Shown here: one piece after another, positions 28,564-37,765 of the stretch
Numbering within the stretch: position 1 is the stretch's first letter
Layout of the letters: each line of letters starts with the position of its first letter
Assembly (NCBI RefSeq): GCF_009834875.1
Contig: NZ_WVHT01000007.1
Span: 124,001 to 188,000 of the forward strand
From: Hufsiella arboris
GTDB taxonomy: Bacteria; Bacteroidota; Bacteroidia; Sphingobacteriales; Sphingobacteriaceae
Direction of reading: 5' to 3'
Length of the DNA: 64,000 bases
Position numbers and translations under genes: made by a program
The notes under the pieces: model-generated
What the model was told of the DNA's origin: nothing
Seen by the model: only the letters and a program-made list of their open reading frames with translations
The model's database searches: none

Positions 28564-29394
28564 ATGTCTTTGTTTGTGGCGTCGTTGAATTCGGGAAGTA
28601 ATGGAAATTGCTATTATGTGGGTAATGATGAAGAAGCAATCCTGGTAGATGTTGGCATATCGTGTAAAGAAGTAGAGAAGCGAATGGCCAGGATCGGGCT
28701 AAATATCCGCATAGTAAAAGCAATTTTTGTATCACACGAGCACACCGACCATATTAAAGGAATTCCGGTTCTGGCAAGAAAATATCAGCTCCCGGTTTAC
28801 GTTACTTTGCCAACCTGGGTCAATGGTGGTTTGCACATTGATGATAATCTGCTCCGCCCAATAGCAAGTTTCGACGAAATAAGAATTGGTGAAATAAACA
28901 TAACCGCATTTCCCAAAATCCACGATGCGGCCGATCCTCATAGTTTTTTAGTAGAATGTAATGGCGTAAAAATAGGTGTCTTCACTGATCTGGGCCATCC
29001 TTGCGAGCAACTCATCAGGTACTTTAAAGAATGCCATGCGGCGTTCCTGGAGGCCAATTATGATGAAGAAATGCTGAACAATAGCAGGTATCCTTACTTT
29101 TTGAAAAATAGAATCCGCGGCGGGAGAGGGCATCTTTCCAATTCGCAGGCGCTCGAGTTATTTAAAGCTCACCGCTCGCCGTATTTGAAGAGATTGTTTT
29201 TATCGCATTTATCGAGAGAAAACAATTGCCCTGATTTGGTTGCAAATCTGTTCAGCCTGCACGCAAACGGTGTTGAAATTACCGTCGCATCACGCTACCA
29301 GGAAACGGATGTTTACCACATTCAGCACTATGAAAAACCTACTGATTTTGCAATGACCGAAAGCCGGACTTACGTTCAGGCGTCATTGTTCTGA
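28564..29394 (+). CDS. MBL-fold metallohydrolase (YycJ/WalJ-like)
   Basis: 276 residues. The metal-binding motif is SHEHTDHIKG, with further ligands in KIHDAADPHSF and FTDLGHP. N-terminal FVASLNSGSNGNCYYVG is characteristic of the YycJ group, thought to act on DNA or RNA ends. An A/T-rich element (TATTTTTA at 28552) lies just before the ATG, so the leader may be very short. Confidence 0.88.
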   Translation: MSLFVASLNSGSNGNCYYVGNDEEAILVDVGISCKEVEKRMARIGLNIRIVKAIFVSHEHTDHIKGIPVLARKYQLPVYVTLPTWVNGGLHIDDNLLRPIASFDEIRIGEINITAFPKIHDAADPHSFLVECNGVKIGVFTDLGHPCEQLIRYFKECHAAFLEANYDEEMLNNSRYPYFLKNRIRGGRGHLSNSQALELFKAHRSPYLKRLFLSHLSRENNCPDLVANLFSLHANGVEITVASRYQETDVYHIQHYEKPTDFAMTESRTYVQASLF

Positions 29395-29468
29395 TTGATT
29401 AACAGATTGGGATAAGTTTAAAAAGAGAAGCCTGATTTTCTTCTTCTGGCATCCTTCGAATTGACCTT

Positions 29469-30089
29469 TCAGACATACTCTTCTAAAACACCTTTGCCCT
29501 GTCTTAAAATTTCAAAATCTCCTGATGTGCAATCTACTACCGTTGACGGAATTGCATCGCCATAACCTCCATCGATGACAATGTCTACGAGATCCTCAAA
29601 CTTTTCGTGAATTAACTCGGGATCTGTTGAATACTCCATGATCTCGTCTTCATCATGGATAGAAGTTGTAATGATCGGGTTACCCAGCTCATGCACGATT
29701 TGCCTTGGAATATTGTTGTCCGGAATACGAATTCCGACCGTCTTTCTGTTGGAACTTAAAAGTTTGGGAACGTTATTATTTGCATTAAAAATAAAGGTGA
29801 ACGGGCCGGGAAGTGCTTTTTTCAATAAACGAAATTGTGTAGTATCCAATGGTTTTACATAATCCGAAATATGGCTTAGGTCGTAGCAGATGAACGAAAA
29901 ATTAGCTTTGTCAGGCTTGATGCCTCGAATTTTACAAATTTTTTCGATAGCTTTTTGATTAGTAATGTCACAGCCTAAACCGTAAATAGTGTCGGTTGGA
30001 TAAATTACTAAACCTCCTGACTTTAAGCAATCTACCACTTGTTGAATCGCTTTGGGGTTTGGGTTTTCCGGGTATATTTTTAGAAGCAT
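29469..30089 (-). CDS. Sua5/YciO/YrdC family threonylcarbamoyl-AMP synthase-like protein
   Basis: About 206 residues from ATG 30089 ([12 protein letters not shown]); a longer start at 30116 is possible. The YrdC domain fills the protein: [40 protein letters not shown] and VGIRIPDN. TsaC/Sua5 enzymes make threonylcarbamoyl-AMP for the t6A modification of ANN-decoding tRNAs. YciO-type members may act differently, and I cannot separate the two by eye. Confidence 0.88.
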   Translation of the reverse strand: MLLKIYPENPNPKAIQQVVDCLKSGGLVIYPTDTIYGLGCDITNQKAIEKICKIRGIKPDKANFSFICYDLSHISDYVKPLDTTQFRLLKKALPGPFTFIFNANNNVPKLLSSNRKTVGIRIPDNNIPRQIVHELGNPIITTSIHDEDEIMEYSTDPELIHEKFEDLVDIVIDGGYGDAIPSTVVDCTSGDFEILRQGKGVLEEYV

Positions 30090-30167
30090 ATCCTTATAAT
30101 CGTTCGAAGGTAACATTGTTTAAATAAAAAAAATATTTTAGTCTATAGGAATTATAGATTGATTGTA

Positions 30168-30175
30168 TATATTTG
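30168..30175 (+). promoter_or_regulatory. -7 promoter element for the SAM riboswitch transcript
   Basis: TATATTTG is an exact TAnnTTTG match, 20 nt upstream of the riboswitch P1 stem. This supports a transcript that starts at about 30180. No convincing -33 TTG is seen. Confidence 0.6.
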
Positions 30176-30195
30176 CATCATAGTTCTTTTAACTA

Positions 30196-30289
30196 CTTAT
30201 CCAGAAAGACGGAGGGAAAGGCCCGATGATGTCTTAGCAACCTGTACCGACAAGGTGCTAATTCCTGCCTGTTTACAGGCGCAGATAAG
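30196..30289 (+). ncRNA. SAM-I (S-box) riboswitch
   Basis: The core of the S-box aptamer is easily read: P1 strands CTTATC and GATAAG, GGAGGGAAAGGCCCGATGA, then AGCAACC, AAGGTGCTAATTCC and a P4 hairpin CCTGTTTACAGG. SAM-I aptamers switch expression off when S-adenosylmethionine is plentiful. They normally precede methionine or sulfur genes. Here the next gene on the strand is a tRNA-Cys 60 nt away, and no protein gene follows before a strong terminator. The 60-nt linker has a short hairpin AGATGA/TCATCT but no clear intrinsic terminator. Confidence 0.92.
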
Positions 30290-30349
30290 AAAACAGATGA
30301 CAGCAAATCATCTTGACAGGAAAATTCAGGATAAATTTTTAATTGACAA

Positions 30350-30420
30350 AGCCATGTGACCGAGTGGATAGGTTATGGTCTGCAAAACCTTTTACGGCAG
30401 TTCGAATCTGCCCATGGCAT
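30350..30420 (+). tRNA. tRNA-Cys (anticodon GCA)
   Basis: A 71-nt cloverleaf. The acceptor stem is GCCATG/CATGGC, the D-arm lies around GAGTGGATAGG, the anticodon loop is CTGCAAA (GCA), the T-arm is GGCAG/CTGCC with loop TTCGAAT, and U73 is typical of tRNA-Cys. Positions 1 and 72 are A and A, so the acceptor has six rather than seven pairs, and one anticodon-stem pair is T-T. CCA is not encoded. It lies downstream of a SAM-I riboswitch on the same strand. Confidence 0.85.
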
Positions 30421-30438
30421 CGAAAAAATATAAGGTTC

Positions 30439-30481
30439 AAATGCAGAAAGGCCATCTTAACAAGATGGCCTTTCTGCATTT
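30439..30481. terminator. Strong bidirectional terminator (tRNA-Cys / htpG)
   Basis: A perfect 20-bp stem closes on a 3-nt AAC loop; the left arm is AAATGCAGAAAGGCCATCTT. It ends the riboswitch/tRNA-Cys transcript and the convergent htpG transcript. Confidence 0.85.
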
Positions 30482-30491
30482 AATGTTGCTG

Positions 30492-32372
30492 TTAAATCAG
30501 TTCAACGCTTCTTTTTACAAACTCCGTCAAATCCGAACCTGTCAACAATCCCTGAGACAATAATGCCAGGTCAAAAGCCTGTTTAGCAAGCTTCTCTTTT
30601 TCCGAATCATCTGCTTTAGCAATGCGGCTAATCAGCGGGTGATTCCCGTTAACTGCTACTTTGTAATTTTCAGGTAATGACCCATAAAAGCTCATTCCTC
30701 CGCCCATTTGCGCCATGTCTTTCATGCGGCGCATAAATTCATCCTGGGTAATGCTTACCGGAAGTTCATCAGGATTCAAACTTTCGATTTCAACTTTATA
30801 ATTTGCCTTACTGATCGCCTTTTCAAAAGCAGACTTTACAGTGGTTGTTTCATCTTCCGTCAGAACATGAGCAGGGGCATCGTCCTTTTTAATCAACTTG
30901 TCAGCGACGTCTGAATCTACACGTTTCAGTTGTGTTTTTTCAAGTTTTTGCTCAAGCTGATTAATAAAGTGATTGTCGAGCGGCGAGCTCATATCTAACA
31001 CATCGTAATCCTTGCGGTTAGCAGATTGAATAAAGGAATCCTGCTTGCTGGCATCAACGGTGTACAGGTAAACAACGTTTCCATCTTTGTCTGTTTGTAC
31101 ATCTTTAACCTTTTCGCGGTATTCATCAAGTGTAAAGAATTCTTTCTTCGTATTTCCAAGAAGTGCAAAATCCTTCGCTTTGTCGTAAAATTTATCTTCA
31201 CTGATCATTCCGTATTTCACGAAAAGGCCGATGTCCTGCCACTTTTCTTCAAAGGCTTTTCTGTCTTTGTTAAACAGTTCAGATAATTTGTCAGCTACCT
31301 TTTTGGTAATGTAATTATTGATTTTTTTAACGTTGCTGTCGGCCTGTAAAAAGCTTCTCGACACGTTTAACGGAATATCCGGTGAATCAATCACGCCGTG
31401 TAAAAGCATTAAAAACTCCGGAACAATATCCTTTACTTCATCAGTAATGAAAACCTGGCGGGAAAACAGCTTTATTTTGTTGCGCTGAAATTCCATGTCG
31501 TTTTTCACTTTCGGGAAATACAGAACACCTGTCAGGTTAAACGGATAATCTACATTTAAATGAATCCAGAATAAAGGATCTTCCGAGAACGGGTAAAGCT
31601 CTTTGTAAAATGCGATATAATCCTCGTCTTTTAGCTCAGATGGTGACTTTGTCCAGATTGGGTTCGGATTGTTGATGATGTTGTCAACTTCAACCGACTT
31701 GTATTTTGGCTTGCCTTCTTCATCTTCACCATCTTCAACACTTTCGGTTTTGGTACCAAATTGAATTGGAACAGGTAGGAATTTGCAATACTTATCAAGA
31801 ATTTCCTGTAGCTTATGCTGATTTAAAAATTCTTCTGAGTCAGCGTTAACATGTAAGATGATTTCGGTACCGCGATCGCTGCGGTCGCTTTCTGTTATTT
31901 CGAATTCAGTACTTCCATCGCATATCCACCTGGCTGGCTCGGCGCCTTCCTGGTAAGATAAGGTGTTGATTTCTACCTTGTCGGCAACCATAAATGCCGA
32001 GTAAAAACCTAAGCCAAATTTTCCGATAAGTTCGTTAGCATCTTTAGCATCCTTGAATTTTTCTACGAATTCAGTCGCGCCGGAAAAAGCAATCTGGTTG
32101 ATGTATTTTTTTATCTCATCGGCGGTCATACCTAAACCGCGATCGGTGATGGTGATGGTTTTTGCCTTTTCATCAAAAGCAACCTGAACTTTTAAATCGC
32201 CTAGTTCACCCTGGAATTGTCCAAGCGAAGAAAGTCTCTTAATTTTTTGTGTCGCATCGACAGCGTTTGAAACAAGTTCCCTTAAAAATATCTCATGGTC
32301 CGAGTAAAGAAACTTTTTAATAATTGGGAAAATGTTCTCGGTGTGAATCGAAATCGTGCCTTTTTCCTGCAT
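30492..32372 (-). CDS. htpG: Molecular chaperone HtpG (Hsp90)
   Basis: 626 residues, full length. The N-terminal ATPase (GHKL) domain shows ELVSNAVDATQKIKRL, ITDRGLGMTADEIKKYI and GKFGLGFYSAFMVADKVE. The middle domain has LYFPK and NVSRSFLQ. The C-terminal dimerisation domain follows. A homodimeric ATP-dependent chaperone in the cytoplasm. Confidence 0.97.
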   Translation of the reverse strand: MQEKGTISIHTENIFPIIKKFLYSDHEIFLRELVSNAVDATQKIKRLSSLGQFQGELGDLKVQVAFDEKAKTITITDRGLGMTADEIKKYINQIAFSGATEFVEKFKDAKDANELIGKFGLGFYSAFMVADKVEINTLSYQEGAEPARWICDGSTEFEITESDRSDRGTEIILHVNADSEEFLNQHKLQEILDKYCKFLPVPIQFGTKTESVEDGEDEEGKPKYKSVEVDNIINNPNPIWTKSPSELKDEDYIAFYKELYPFSEDPLFWIHLNVDYPFNLTGVLYFPKVKNDMEFQRNKIKLFSRQVFITDEVKDIVPEFLMLLHGVIDSPDIPLNVSRSFLQADSNVKKINNYITKKVADKLSELFNKDRKAFEEKWQDIGLFVKYGMISEDKFYDKAKDFALLGNTKKEFFTLDEYREKVKDVQTDKDGNVVYLYTVDASKQDSFIQSANRKDYDVLDMSSPLDNHFINQLEQKLEKTQLKRVDSDVADKLIKKDDAPAHVLTEDETTTVKSAFEKAISKANYKVEIESLNPDELPVSITQDEFMRRMKDMAQMGGGMSFYGSLPENYKVAVNGNHPLISRIAKADDSEKEKLAKQAFDLALLSQGLLTGSDLTEFVKRSVELI

Positions 32373-32745
32373 AATATGATGTAGTTAAATGTTAAAATTT
32401 ATAGAACACGTTCATCAAGGCTTGTTCCAAAGCGGTTTAATTGTCAAAGTGGCAGAATGATTGCGTCACTTGCCGGCTGCTGTGTTCGCGATATGAGTAA
32501 TAGCTTTGATTTATTGTTGATTAATTTTATCAGATATAAAAATTAGAAAAGCAATGACACACTTTCATGCCGACGGAAAGTCCCGTGCTTCGTTCATACT
32601 ACACGCGGCCTTAGCCACAAGCCGGTATCCACTTCGCCCGTGTTTAAATTTCAATGACACTTCAACTATGATCGTAGGCGCCGCCAAAACCTGGTTAGTT
32701 TCAGAATCTTAACTTCTTTAGTTTTCGAGTTTAGATGCTTTTGTG
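32373..32745. other. Intergenic stretch between phzF-type gene and htpG
   Basis: This stretch must hold the htpG promoter at its low-coordinate end, but no exact TAnnTTTG was found. No ORF, repeat or structured RNA is supported. Confidence 0.5.
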
Positions 32746-33534
32746 TTAAACAAAAATTTCTCCCTTCAAATATGTAATAGCCTGGCCCGACATAAGCACC
32801 CGATCTCCCTTCAGTTCACACCGCAATTCGCCGCGCCGCGCTGAAATCTGAAAAGCATGAAGCTCTGTCTTGTTTAATTTATCCGCCCAGTAAGGGATGA
32901 GGTTGCAATGTGCGGATCCTGTTACAGGGTCTTCATTTATGCCGGCTCCGGGTGCAAAAAACCTGGAAACAAAGTCGCAATCGCGACCTTTCGCTGTGAC
33001 GATAATTCCTACTGCATCTATTTTGCTCAACGCATTGAAGTCGGGGCTCATCGAAGCGACGTCTTCTTCCGAGTCGTAAACTAAAAAGTAATCGCGCGAG
33101 CGATAGGTTTCTTTAGGGATTTTTCCGCCCAAGGCAGCAATAATTTCAGATGGAATAGTAGTAGTTTCAACAGGTCGCGACGGAAAATCAAGCGTATACA
33201 GATTGTCATTCTTTGTTACCGTCAAAGTTCCCGCTTTCTGAGTATGGAAATGAATAATAGGATGAGCGTATCCCAGTTGGGTAAACAAAATGTGAGCCGT
33301 TGCCAAAGTAGCATGTCCGCAAAGATCTATTTCGAACTCAGGTGTAAACCAGCGCAAGTCAAAGCCATTAGTGGTTTCAACAAAAAAAGCCGTTTCGGCA
33401 AGGTTATTCTCTGCGGCGATTTTTTGCATGAGAGGCACAGGAATCCATTCATCCAAAGGACAAACCGCGGCGGGATTTCCACCAAAAAGCTTGTCGGTAA
33501 AAGCATCAGCCTGATAGATCTTTAAGGTTTTCAT
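32746..33534 (-). CDS. PhzF family isomerase
   Basis: 262 residues, two-lobed diaminopimelate-epimerase fold. Family marks: YQADAFTDKLFGGNPAAVC, the catalytic glutamate in NNLAETAFF, DLCGHATLATAHI, and GAGINEDPVTGSAHC. PhzF of Pseudomonas isomerises a phenazine precursor, but most homologues belong to unrelated pathways, and no phenazine genes are near. Stand-alone gene. Confidence 0.92.
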   Translation of the reverse strand: MKTLKIYQADAFTDKLFGGNPAAVCPLDEWIPVPLMQKIAAENNLAETAFFVETTNGFDLRWFTPEFEIDLCGHATLATAHILFTQLGYAHPIIHFHTQKAGTLTVTKNDNLYTLDFPSRPVETTTIPSEIIAALGGKIPKETYRSRDYFLVYDSEEDVASMSPDFNALSKIDAVGIIVTAKGRDCDFVSRFFAPGAGINEDPVTGSAHCNLIPYWADKLNKTELHAFQISARRGELRCELKGDRVLMSGQAITYLKGEIFV

Positions 33535-33772
33535 TTTCTATTGATTTATGCAAAGATTCAATTATTGTTGAAAGGCCGGAAAGTAATTGAACAGAATTAG
33601 GTCATATTCCGATTTATGAAATATCTCGTCTGGTGGCAATAGCCAGGACGAGTTAAGTGTCCGGTTTATCTTCGACTATATTTCGACGTAGCTACAATTT
33701 CACGCCTTGTTGATTATGTTATGTTTGCCCAAACAATCTATACCACATCATGTTAAATTTCCAACCTATGTA

Positions 33773-35344
33773 ATGCTGCAAAGTAAATCCGATACATCTA
33801 TCAATAACGCTTATTTAGCCGGAGGTGGCGAAATGGGCCAGCTGATCCGCTCATACGACTGGCAAAATTCTGCAATTGGCGCTCCGGACAAGTGGTCGCA
33901 AAGCCTGCTTACCACGATCAGTATCATTTTGAATTCAAAGTTTCCGATGTTTTTGTGGTGGGGGCCGCAGTTAATACAGTTTTATAATGATGCTTACCGC
34001 CCCAGTTTAGGAAACAATGGAAAGCATCCGACAGCTTTGGGGCAGCCGGGCGAAGAATGCTGGCCGGAAATATGGACGGTTATAAAACCTTTGATAGACC
34101 AGGTAATGACAGGGCAGGAGGCAACATGGAGTGAAGATCAGCTGATACCGATTTACCGTAATAATGCGCTTGAGGATGTTTACTGGACATTCGGCTATAG
34201 CAGGGTGAATGATGAAACCGGAAAACCTGCAGGCGTATTAGTAATTTGTAACGAAACGACAGATAAGGTCAAAGCTTACAACGAAATACACCGGGCAAAT
34301 AAAGAGCTTGAATTTGCTATAGAGGCCGCAGAGCTAGGTACATGGGATCTGGACCCCAAAACAAATGTTTTTATGGGCAACGATCGCCTTAAGACTTGGT
34401 TCGGTTTGCCTCATGACGAGAAGATTGATCTGGAAAAAGCTACCAACGTGGTTGTTGAAAAGGATCGGGAAAGGGTGATTGCTGCAATTTTTAATGCGGT
34501 CCAAAACGGATCGGATGGCAACTACAATATTATTTACACTATTCAAAGCCCGGTTGATAATATCCCAAGAATTGTAAAGGCAATAGGAAAAGCGTTATTT
34601 GATTCGGATGGAAATGCATACCGTTTAAGTGGAATTTTACAGGATGTAACAGACGAATTTCAATTGCAGCAGCGGAAGGATGAGTTTATAAGTGTGGCTA
34701 GCCATGAATTAAAAACTCCAATTACGTCATTAAAAGCTTCGATGCAAATTTTGCAGAAACTTATTAAGGAAGACCAGACTTCCATAAAATTACCCCTATT
34801 TGTCGATAAGGCTAATAACAATGTTGGCAAACTCACCAATTTGTTGGACGATCTGATGAGCGTTTCAAAAGTGCAAAACGGGCAGCTTATTTTAAATAAG
34901 ACCTGGATTAATCTGGCGAATTTGATCAATGGCTGTTGCGACCATGTGAGGTTAGCTGGCACTCACGAAATAATCCTCAAAGGCAATACTGAGTTGATGG
35001 TTTGCGCGGACTATGTGCGGATAGATCAGGTAATTGTTAATCTGGTAAACAATGCGGTAAAGTATGCGCCGCATTCCAAAGAGATAATTATCAATATCGG
35101 CCTGAGTAACGGAATGGCTCTTGTTTCAGTCAAGGATTTCGGGATTGGGATCAGTCCGGAAAAAATGCCGCATTTGTTTGACAGGTATTATCGGGTTGAT
35201 ACCTCTGGCGTTCAATTTTCAGGTTTAGGCTTAGGCTTGTATATCAGTGCTGAAATAATAAAACGCCATAACGGACAGATTTGGGTAGAAAGTGAATTGG
35301 GAAAAGGTGCAACTTTTTATTTTACCCTGCCGATTGAGCAATAG
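33773..35344 (+). CDS. Soluble PAS-domain sensor histidine kinase
   Basis: 523 residues from ATG 33773 (MLQSKSDT); the frame extends upstream to 33707, but those residues look non-native. A first PAS-like domain (FPMFLWWGPQLIQFYNDAYRPSLG) covers about residues 15-165 and a second about 180-290. HisKA follows with the phospho-acceptor histidine in VASHELKTP (about H311). The ATPase domain has N-box VNLVNNAVKYAP, G1 DFGIGISPEKM, F-box LFDRYYRVD and G2 FSGLGLGLYIS. No transmembrane segment, so it is cytoplasmic. No response regulator adjoins it. Its stop is 5 bp from the convergent endonuclease V stop. Confidence 0.9.
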   Translation: MLQSKSDTSINNAYLAGGGEMGQLIRSYDWQNSAIGAPDKWSQSLLTTISIILNSKFPMFLWWGPQLIQFYNDAYRPSLGNNGKHPTALGQPGEECWPEIWTVIKPLIDQVMTGQEATWSEDQLIPIYRNNALEDVYWTFGYSRVNDETGKPAGVLVICNETTDKVKAYNEIHRANKELEFAIEAAELGTWDLDPKTNVFMGNDRLKTWFGLPHDEKIDLEKATNVVVEKDRERVIAAIFNAVQNGSDGNYNIIYTIQSPVDNIPRIVKAIGKALFDSDGNAYRLSGILQDVTDEFQLQQRKDEFISVASHELKTPITSLKASMQILQKLIKEDQTSIKLPLFVDKANNNVGKLTNLLDDLMSVSKVQNGQLILNKTWINLANLINGCCDHVRLAGTHEIILKGNTELMVCADYVRIDQVIVNLVNNAVKYAPHSKEIIINIGLSNGMALVSVKDFGIGISPEKMPHLFDRYYRVDTSGVQFSGLGLGLYISAEIIKRHNGQIWVESELGKGATFYFTLPIEQ

Positions 35345-35348
35345 CTGT

Positions 35349-36050
35349 TCAAAATAAACTATGTTGGATACTGCTATCTTTTTCAAATCCTTTGCGAAAT
35401 TCGTTAACCAGTAAATGAGCCAGCCGAGTTGGTTCAGGTATCCGATGTTTTCTAACGCACGTTTTAATCAGTTCAATACTTTGCTTAAGATCTATCTTGT
35501 GGCCCGGAGAAACAAAAACAGGCTTGCAGTTAGGTTTTGTTCTTAATGCGGTTCCAATGATTTCATTTTTATCAAGCATCGGGCTCTCGTCAAACTGCTT
35601 GTTTCCTGGCTCTTCGTAACGACCTGACAGGCGGCTTTTTGCACAACCAATCGTAGGTACATTTGCCAGCAATCCGAAATGCACAGCGATACCTGTTCGT
35701 CTTTCATGTGCAATTCCCTGCCCGTCGAGGATCATCACATCCGGTTTTAACTGCAACTGCATCCAGGCATCGTAAACTGCCGGGACTTCTCTAAAAGCCA
35801 GCAAGCCAGAAATATATGGAAATTTGGTAGCCGTTTTAATACTAACCTTTTCCAGGATTTTCATATCCGGGTAGGAGAGGATTACTACCACGGCAAATAT
35901 GTCATCGGAATACTTATTGAAGGAAACGTCCGCTGCCCCTACTAACCGAATTTCTGTAGAGAGGTGTTGAATACAGATTTTTTTTCTTAATTCTTGTTGA
36001 AAATCGATTGCCTGTTCGGGACGCAGGGTTTCGTATTCTGAAGGCCGCAT
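35349..36050 (-). CDS. nfi: Endonuclease V
   Basis: 233 residues. Metal ligands and motifs of the family are visible: GAADVSF with the first aspartate, the FREVPAVYDAW segment, ILDGQGIAHERRTGIAVHFGLL, and GCAKSRLSG. The enzyme nicks DNA, or RNA, 3' to deoxyinosine or inosine. It lies downstream of rpoD on the same strand but is separated from it by a strong terminator. Confidence 0.93.
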   Translation of the reverse strand: MRPSEYETLRPEQAIDFQQELRKKICIQHLSTEIRLVGAADVSFNKYSDDIFAVVVILSYPDMKILEKVSIKTATKFPYISGLLAFREVPAVYDAWMQLQLKPDVMILDGQGIAHERRTGIAVHFGLLANVPTIGCAKSRLSGRYEEPGNKQFDESPMLDKNEIIGTALRTKPNCKPVFVSPGHKIDLKQSIELIKTCVRKHRIPEPTRLAHLLVNEFRKGFEKDSSIQHSLF

Positions 36051-36061
36051 GGCTTATAAAC

Positions 36062-36098
36062 AAAAAAACCGTTTCGGTAGTTTCGAAACGGTTTTTTT
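36062..36098. terminator. Terminator downstream of rpoD
   Basis: Stem CCGTTTCG/CGAAACGG with loop GTAGTTT, flanked by seven As and seven Ts, so it can work in both directions. It separates rpoD from the endonuclease V gene. Confidence 0.85.
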
Positions 36099-36114
36099 AT
36101 TACTGATTATATCG

Positions 36115-36975
36115 TTATCCTAAATAAGATTTTAAGATTTTGCTTCTTGATGTATGACGCAGACGTTGCAGGGCTTTGTCTTTAATCTGGCGTACACGTT
36201 CACGGGTCAGGTTGAATTTTTCACCTATTTCTTCCAGTGAAAGCGGATGATTGGTGCTTAATCCGAAAAATAGTACGATGATTTCACGTTCGCGCTCAGT
36301 CAATGTTGCAAGTGAGCGTTTAATCTCTTCTGACAATGATTCGTTGATCAGGTTACTGTCTGTATTTGGATCGCTGTTTTCTAACACGTCGAGTAACGTG
36401 TTTTCTTCGCCCTGTACAAATGGCGCATCCATGGAAACGTGGCGCCCTGAATTACTTAACGTATCTGATATTTTGTCTACTGTCGTTTCAAGTATATCGG
36501 CGAGTTCTTCCGGTGAAGGCTCACGTTCATATTCCTGTTCAAGCTTGGAAAAAGCTTTACTGATCTTACTTAATGATCCAACCTGGTTTAACGGAAGACG
36601 CACAATACGCGACTGTTCTGCAATAGCCTGCAAAATTGACTGGCGGATCCACCAAACCGCATAAGAAATGAATTTAAATCCTTTCGTTTCATCAAAACGT
36701 TTGGCGGCTTTAATCAAGCCAAGATTGCCTTCATTAATTAAATCCCCTAAGGTTAAACCCTGGTTTTGATATTGTTTTGCAACAGACACAACGAAACGAA
36801 GGTTAGTCTTCGTTAAACGTTCAAGTGCCGCCTGGTCGCCTTCACGGATTTTTTGAGCAAGAATAACTTCTTCCTCGGCAGTAATTAAATCTACCTTACC
36901 AATTTCATGTAAATACTTATCTAATGATTGTGATTCACGGTTGGTAATCGATTGGGTGATTTTGAGTTGTCTCAT
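36115..36975 (-). CDS. rpoD: Primary sigma factor RpoD (short Bacteroidota type)
   Basis: 286 residues with no region 1.1, as is normal in Bacteroidota. Region 1.2 ([16 protein letters not shown]), region 2 ([31 protein letters not shown], then [15 protein letters not shown] for -10 recognition), region 3, and region 4 ([16 protein letters not shown], then [18 protein letters not shown]). This factor reads the TTG/TAnnTTTG promoters seen across the window. Confidence 0.96.
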   Translation of the reverse strand: MRQLKITQSITNRESQSLDKYLHEIGKVDLITAEEEVILAQKIREGDQAALERLTKTNLRFVVSVAKQYQNQGLTLGDLINEGNLGLIKAAKRFDETKGFKFISYAVWWIRQSILQAIAEQSRIVRLPLNQVGSLSKISKAFSKLEQEYEREPSPEELADILETTVDKISDTLSNSGRHVSMDAPFVQGEENTLLDVLENSDPNTDSNLINESLSEEIKRSLATLTEREREIIVLFFGLSTNHPLSLEEIGEKFNLTRERVRQIKDKALQRLRHTSRSKILKSYLG

Positions 36976-37006
36976 TTATTATATTGGGTCCCTTTCTAAA
37001 AGTCTG

Positions 37007-37014
37007 CAAAGTTA
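37007..37014 (-). promoter_or_regulatory. -7 promoter element of rpoD
   Basis: On the minus strand this reads TAACTTTG (an exact TAnnTTTG), 31 nt before the rpoD ATG. Confidence 0.55.
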
Positions 37015-37156
37015 ACAACTTTTACTGTTTAAACGATAATAAGCGGAAAAAGTTGGTTGGGAAGTATTGTTTTTTTCAAAATAATTAATTATCAAAAATC
37101 ATTCCATCAGCTTTGATTTTCAGCTTTGTCAGCTAATTCCTTGCATAGTAGTGACA

Positions 37157-37765
37157 CTAAAAATACAGTTTTGTTCCGATGCCAAGTTTCAAAATATTCG
37201 TGAAAGGAAACTCATCATGATTTTGAACAAAACTTATAAAATAAAGCTCGTTCGTACTTACTTCAGTATAAATACTAATATAACGCATCCTGCTTTTTGT
37301 AAAGATAATGTTCGGTTTGATTTTTAATTCGCTGCTTAAAGAAATATTCGGTCGTAACGCAGTCGACCACCAGTAGTATCCTTTTGGGTATTGATCATCG
37401 TTCCAGCCAATATGGTAATTGGAACCAAGGTGATAAGAAATGAAAAAACCTGGATTTACCGGAAGCAGATTTCCCCATTCTTTCAGTTTGATATTGAACG
37501 GCTTATAAGAAAATTTTACATTCAGGATATTAAGCGGGCCACCTTTCGACGCAGGAACAAAACCGTAACCAAAGTCCATTGTGCCACGTTCTTTTTTAAA
37601 AAGGTTATATCCAAAATCTCCACTGATGAAGCCGATACTTCCGGCATATTGTATAGTCACGTTTTTCGGAATCAGAAATTTTTGCGCAAGCAAGTTGTTA
37701 CCATAACAAAATGTGGTCAGGATTATAACAATGAATGATTTCGGTCTAATAGTCGATAAACTCAT
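37157..37765 (-). CDS. Exported protein, probable small outer-membrane beta-barrel
   Basis: 202 residues, not recognised by family. A signal peptide is likely (KSFIVIILTTFCYGNNLLAQ). The rest alternates polar and hydrophobic residues with many aromatics and glycines (YAGSIGFISGDFGYNLF, VNPGFFISYHLGSNYHIG) and ends in LKLGIGTKLYF, a terminal phenylalanine as in barrel proteins. The upstream phosphoesterase gene overlaps its start by 20 bp on the same strand, so the two are probably made together. Confidence 0.75.
   Translation of the reverse strand: MSLSTIRPKSFIVIILTTFCYGNNLLAQKFLIPKNVTIQYAGSIGFISGDFGYNLFKKERGTMDFGYGFVPASKGGPLNILNVKFSYKPFNIKLKEWGNLLPVNPGFFISYHLGSNYHIGWNDDQYPKGYYWWSTALRPNISLSSELKIKPNIIFTKSRMRYISIYTEVSTNELYFISFVQNHDEFPFTNILKLGIGTKLYF

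Noticed and set aside
30297-30359. 20-codon ORF between riboswitch and tRNA-Cys
   Set aside because: No ribosome site, no family resemblance, and it ends inside the tRNA.
32540-32700. Similarity between this gap and 50870-50910 (both contain ACTTTCAT and CGGAA)
   Set aside because: The match is too short and broken to call a repeat.
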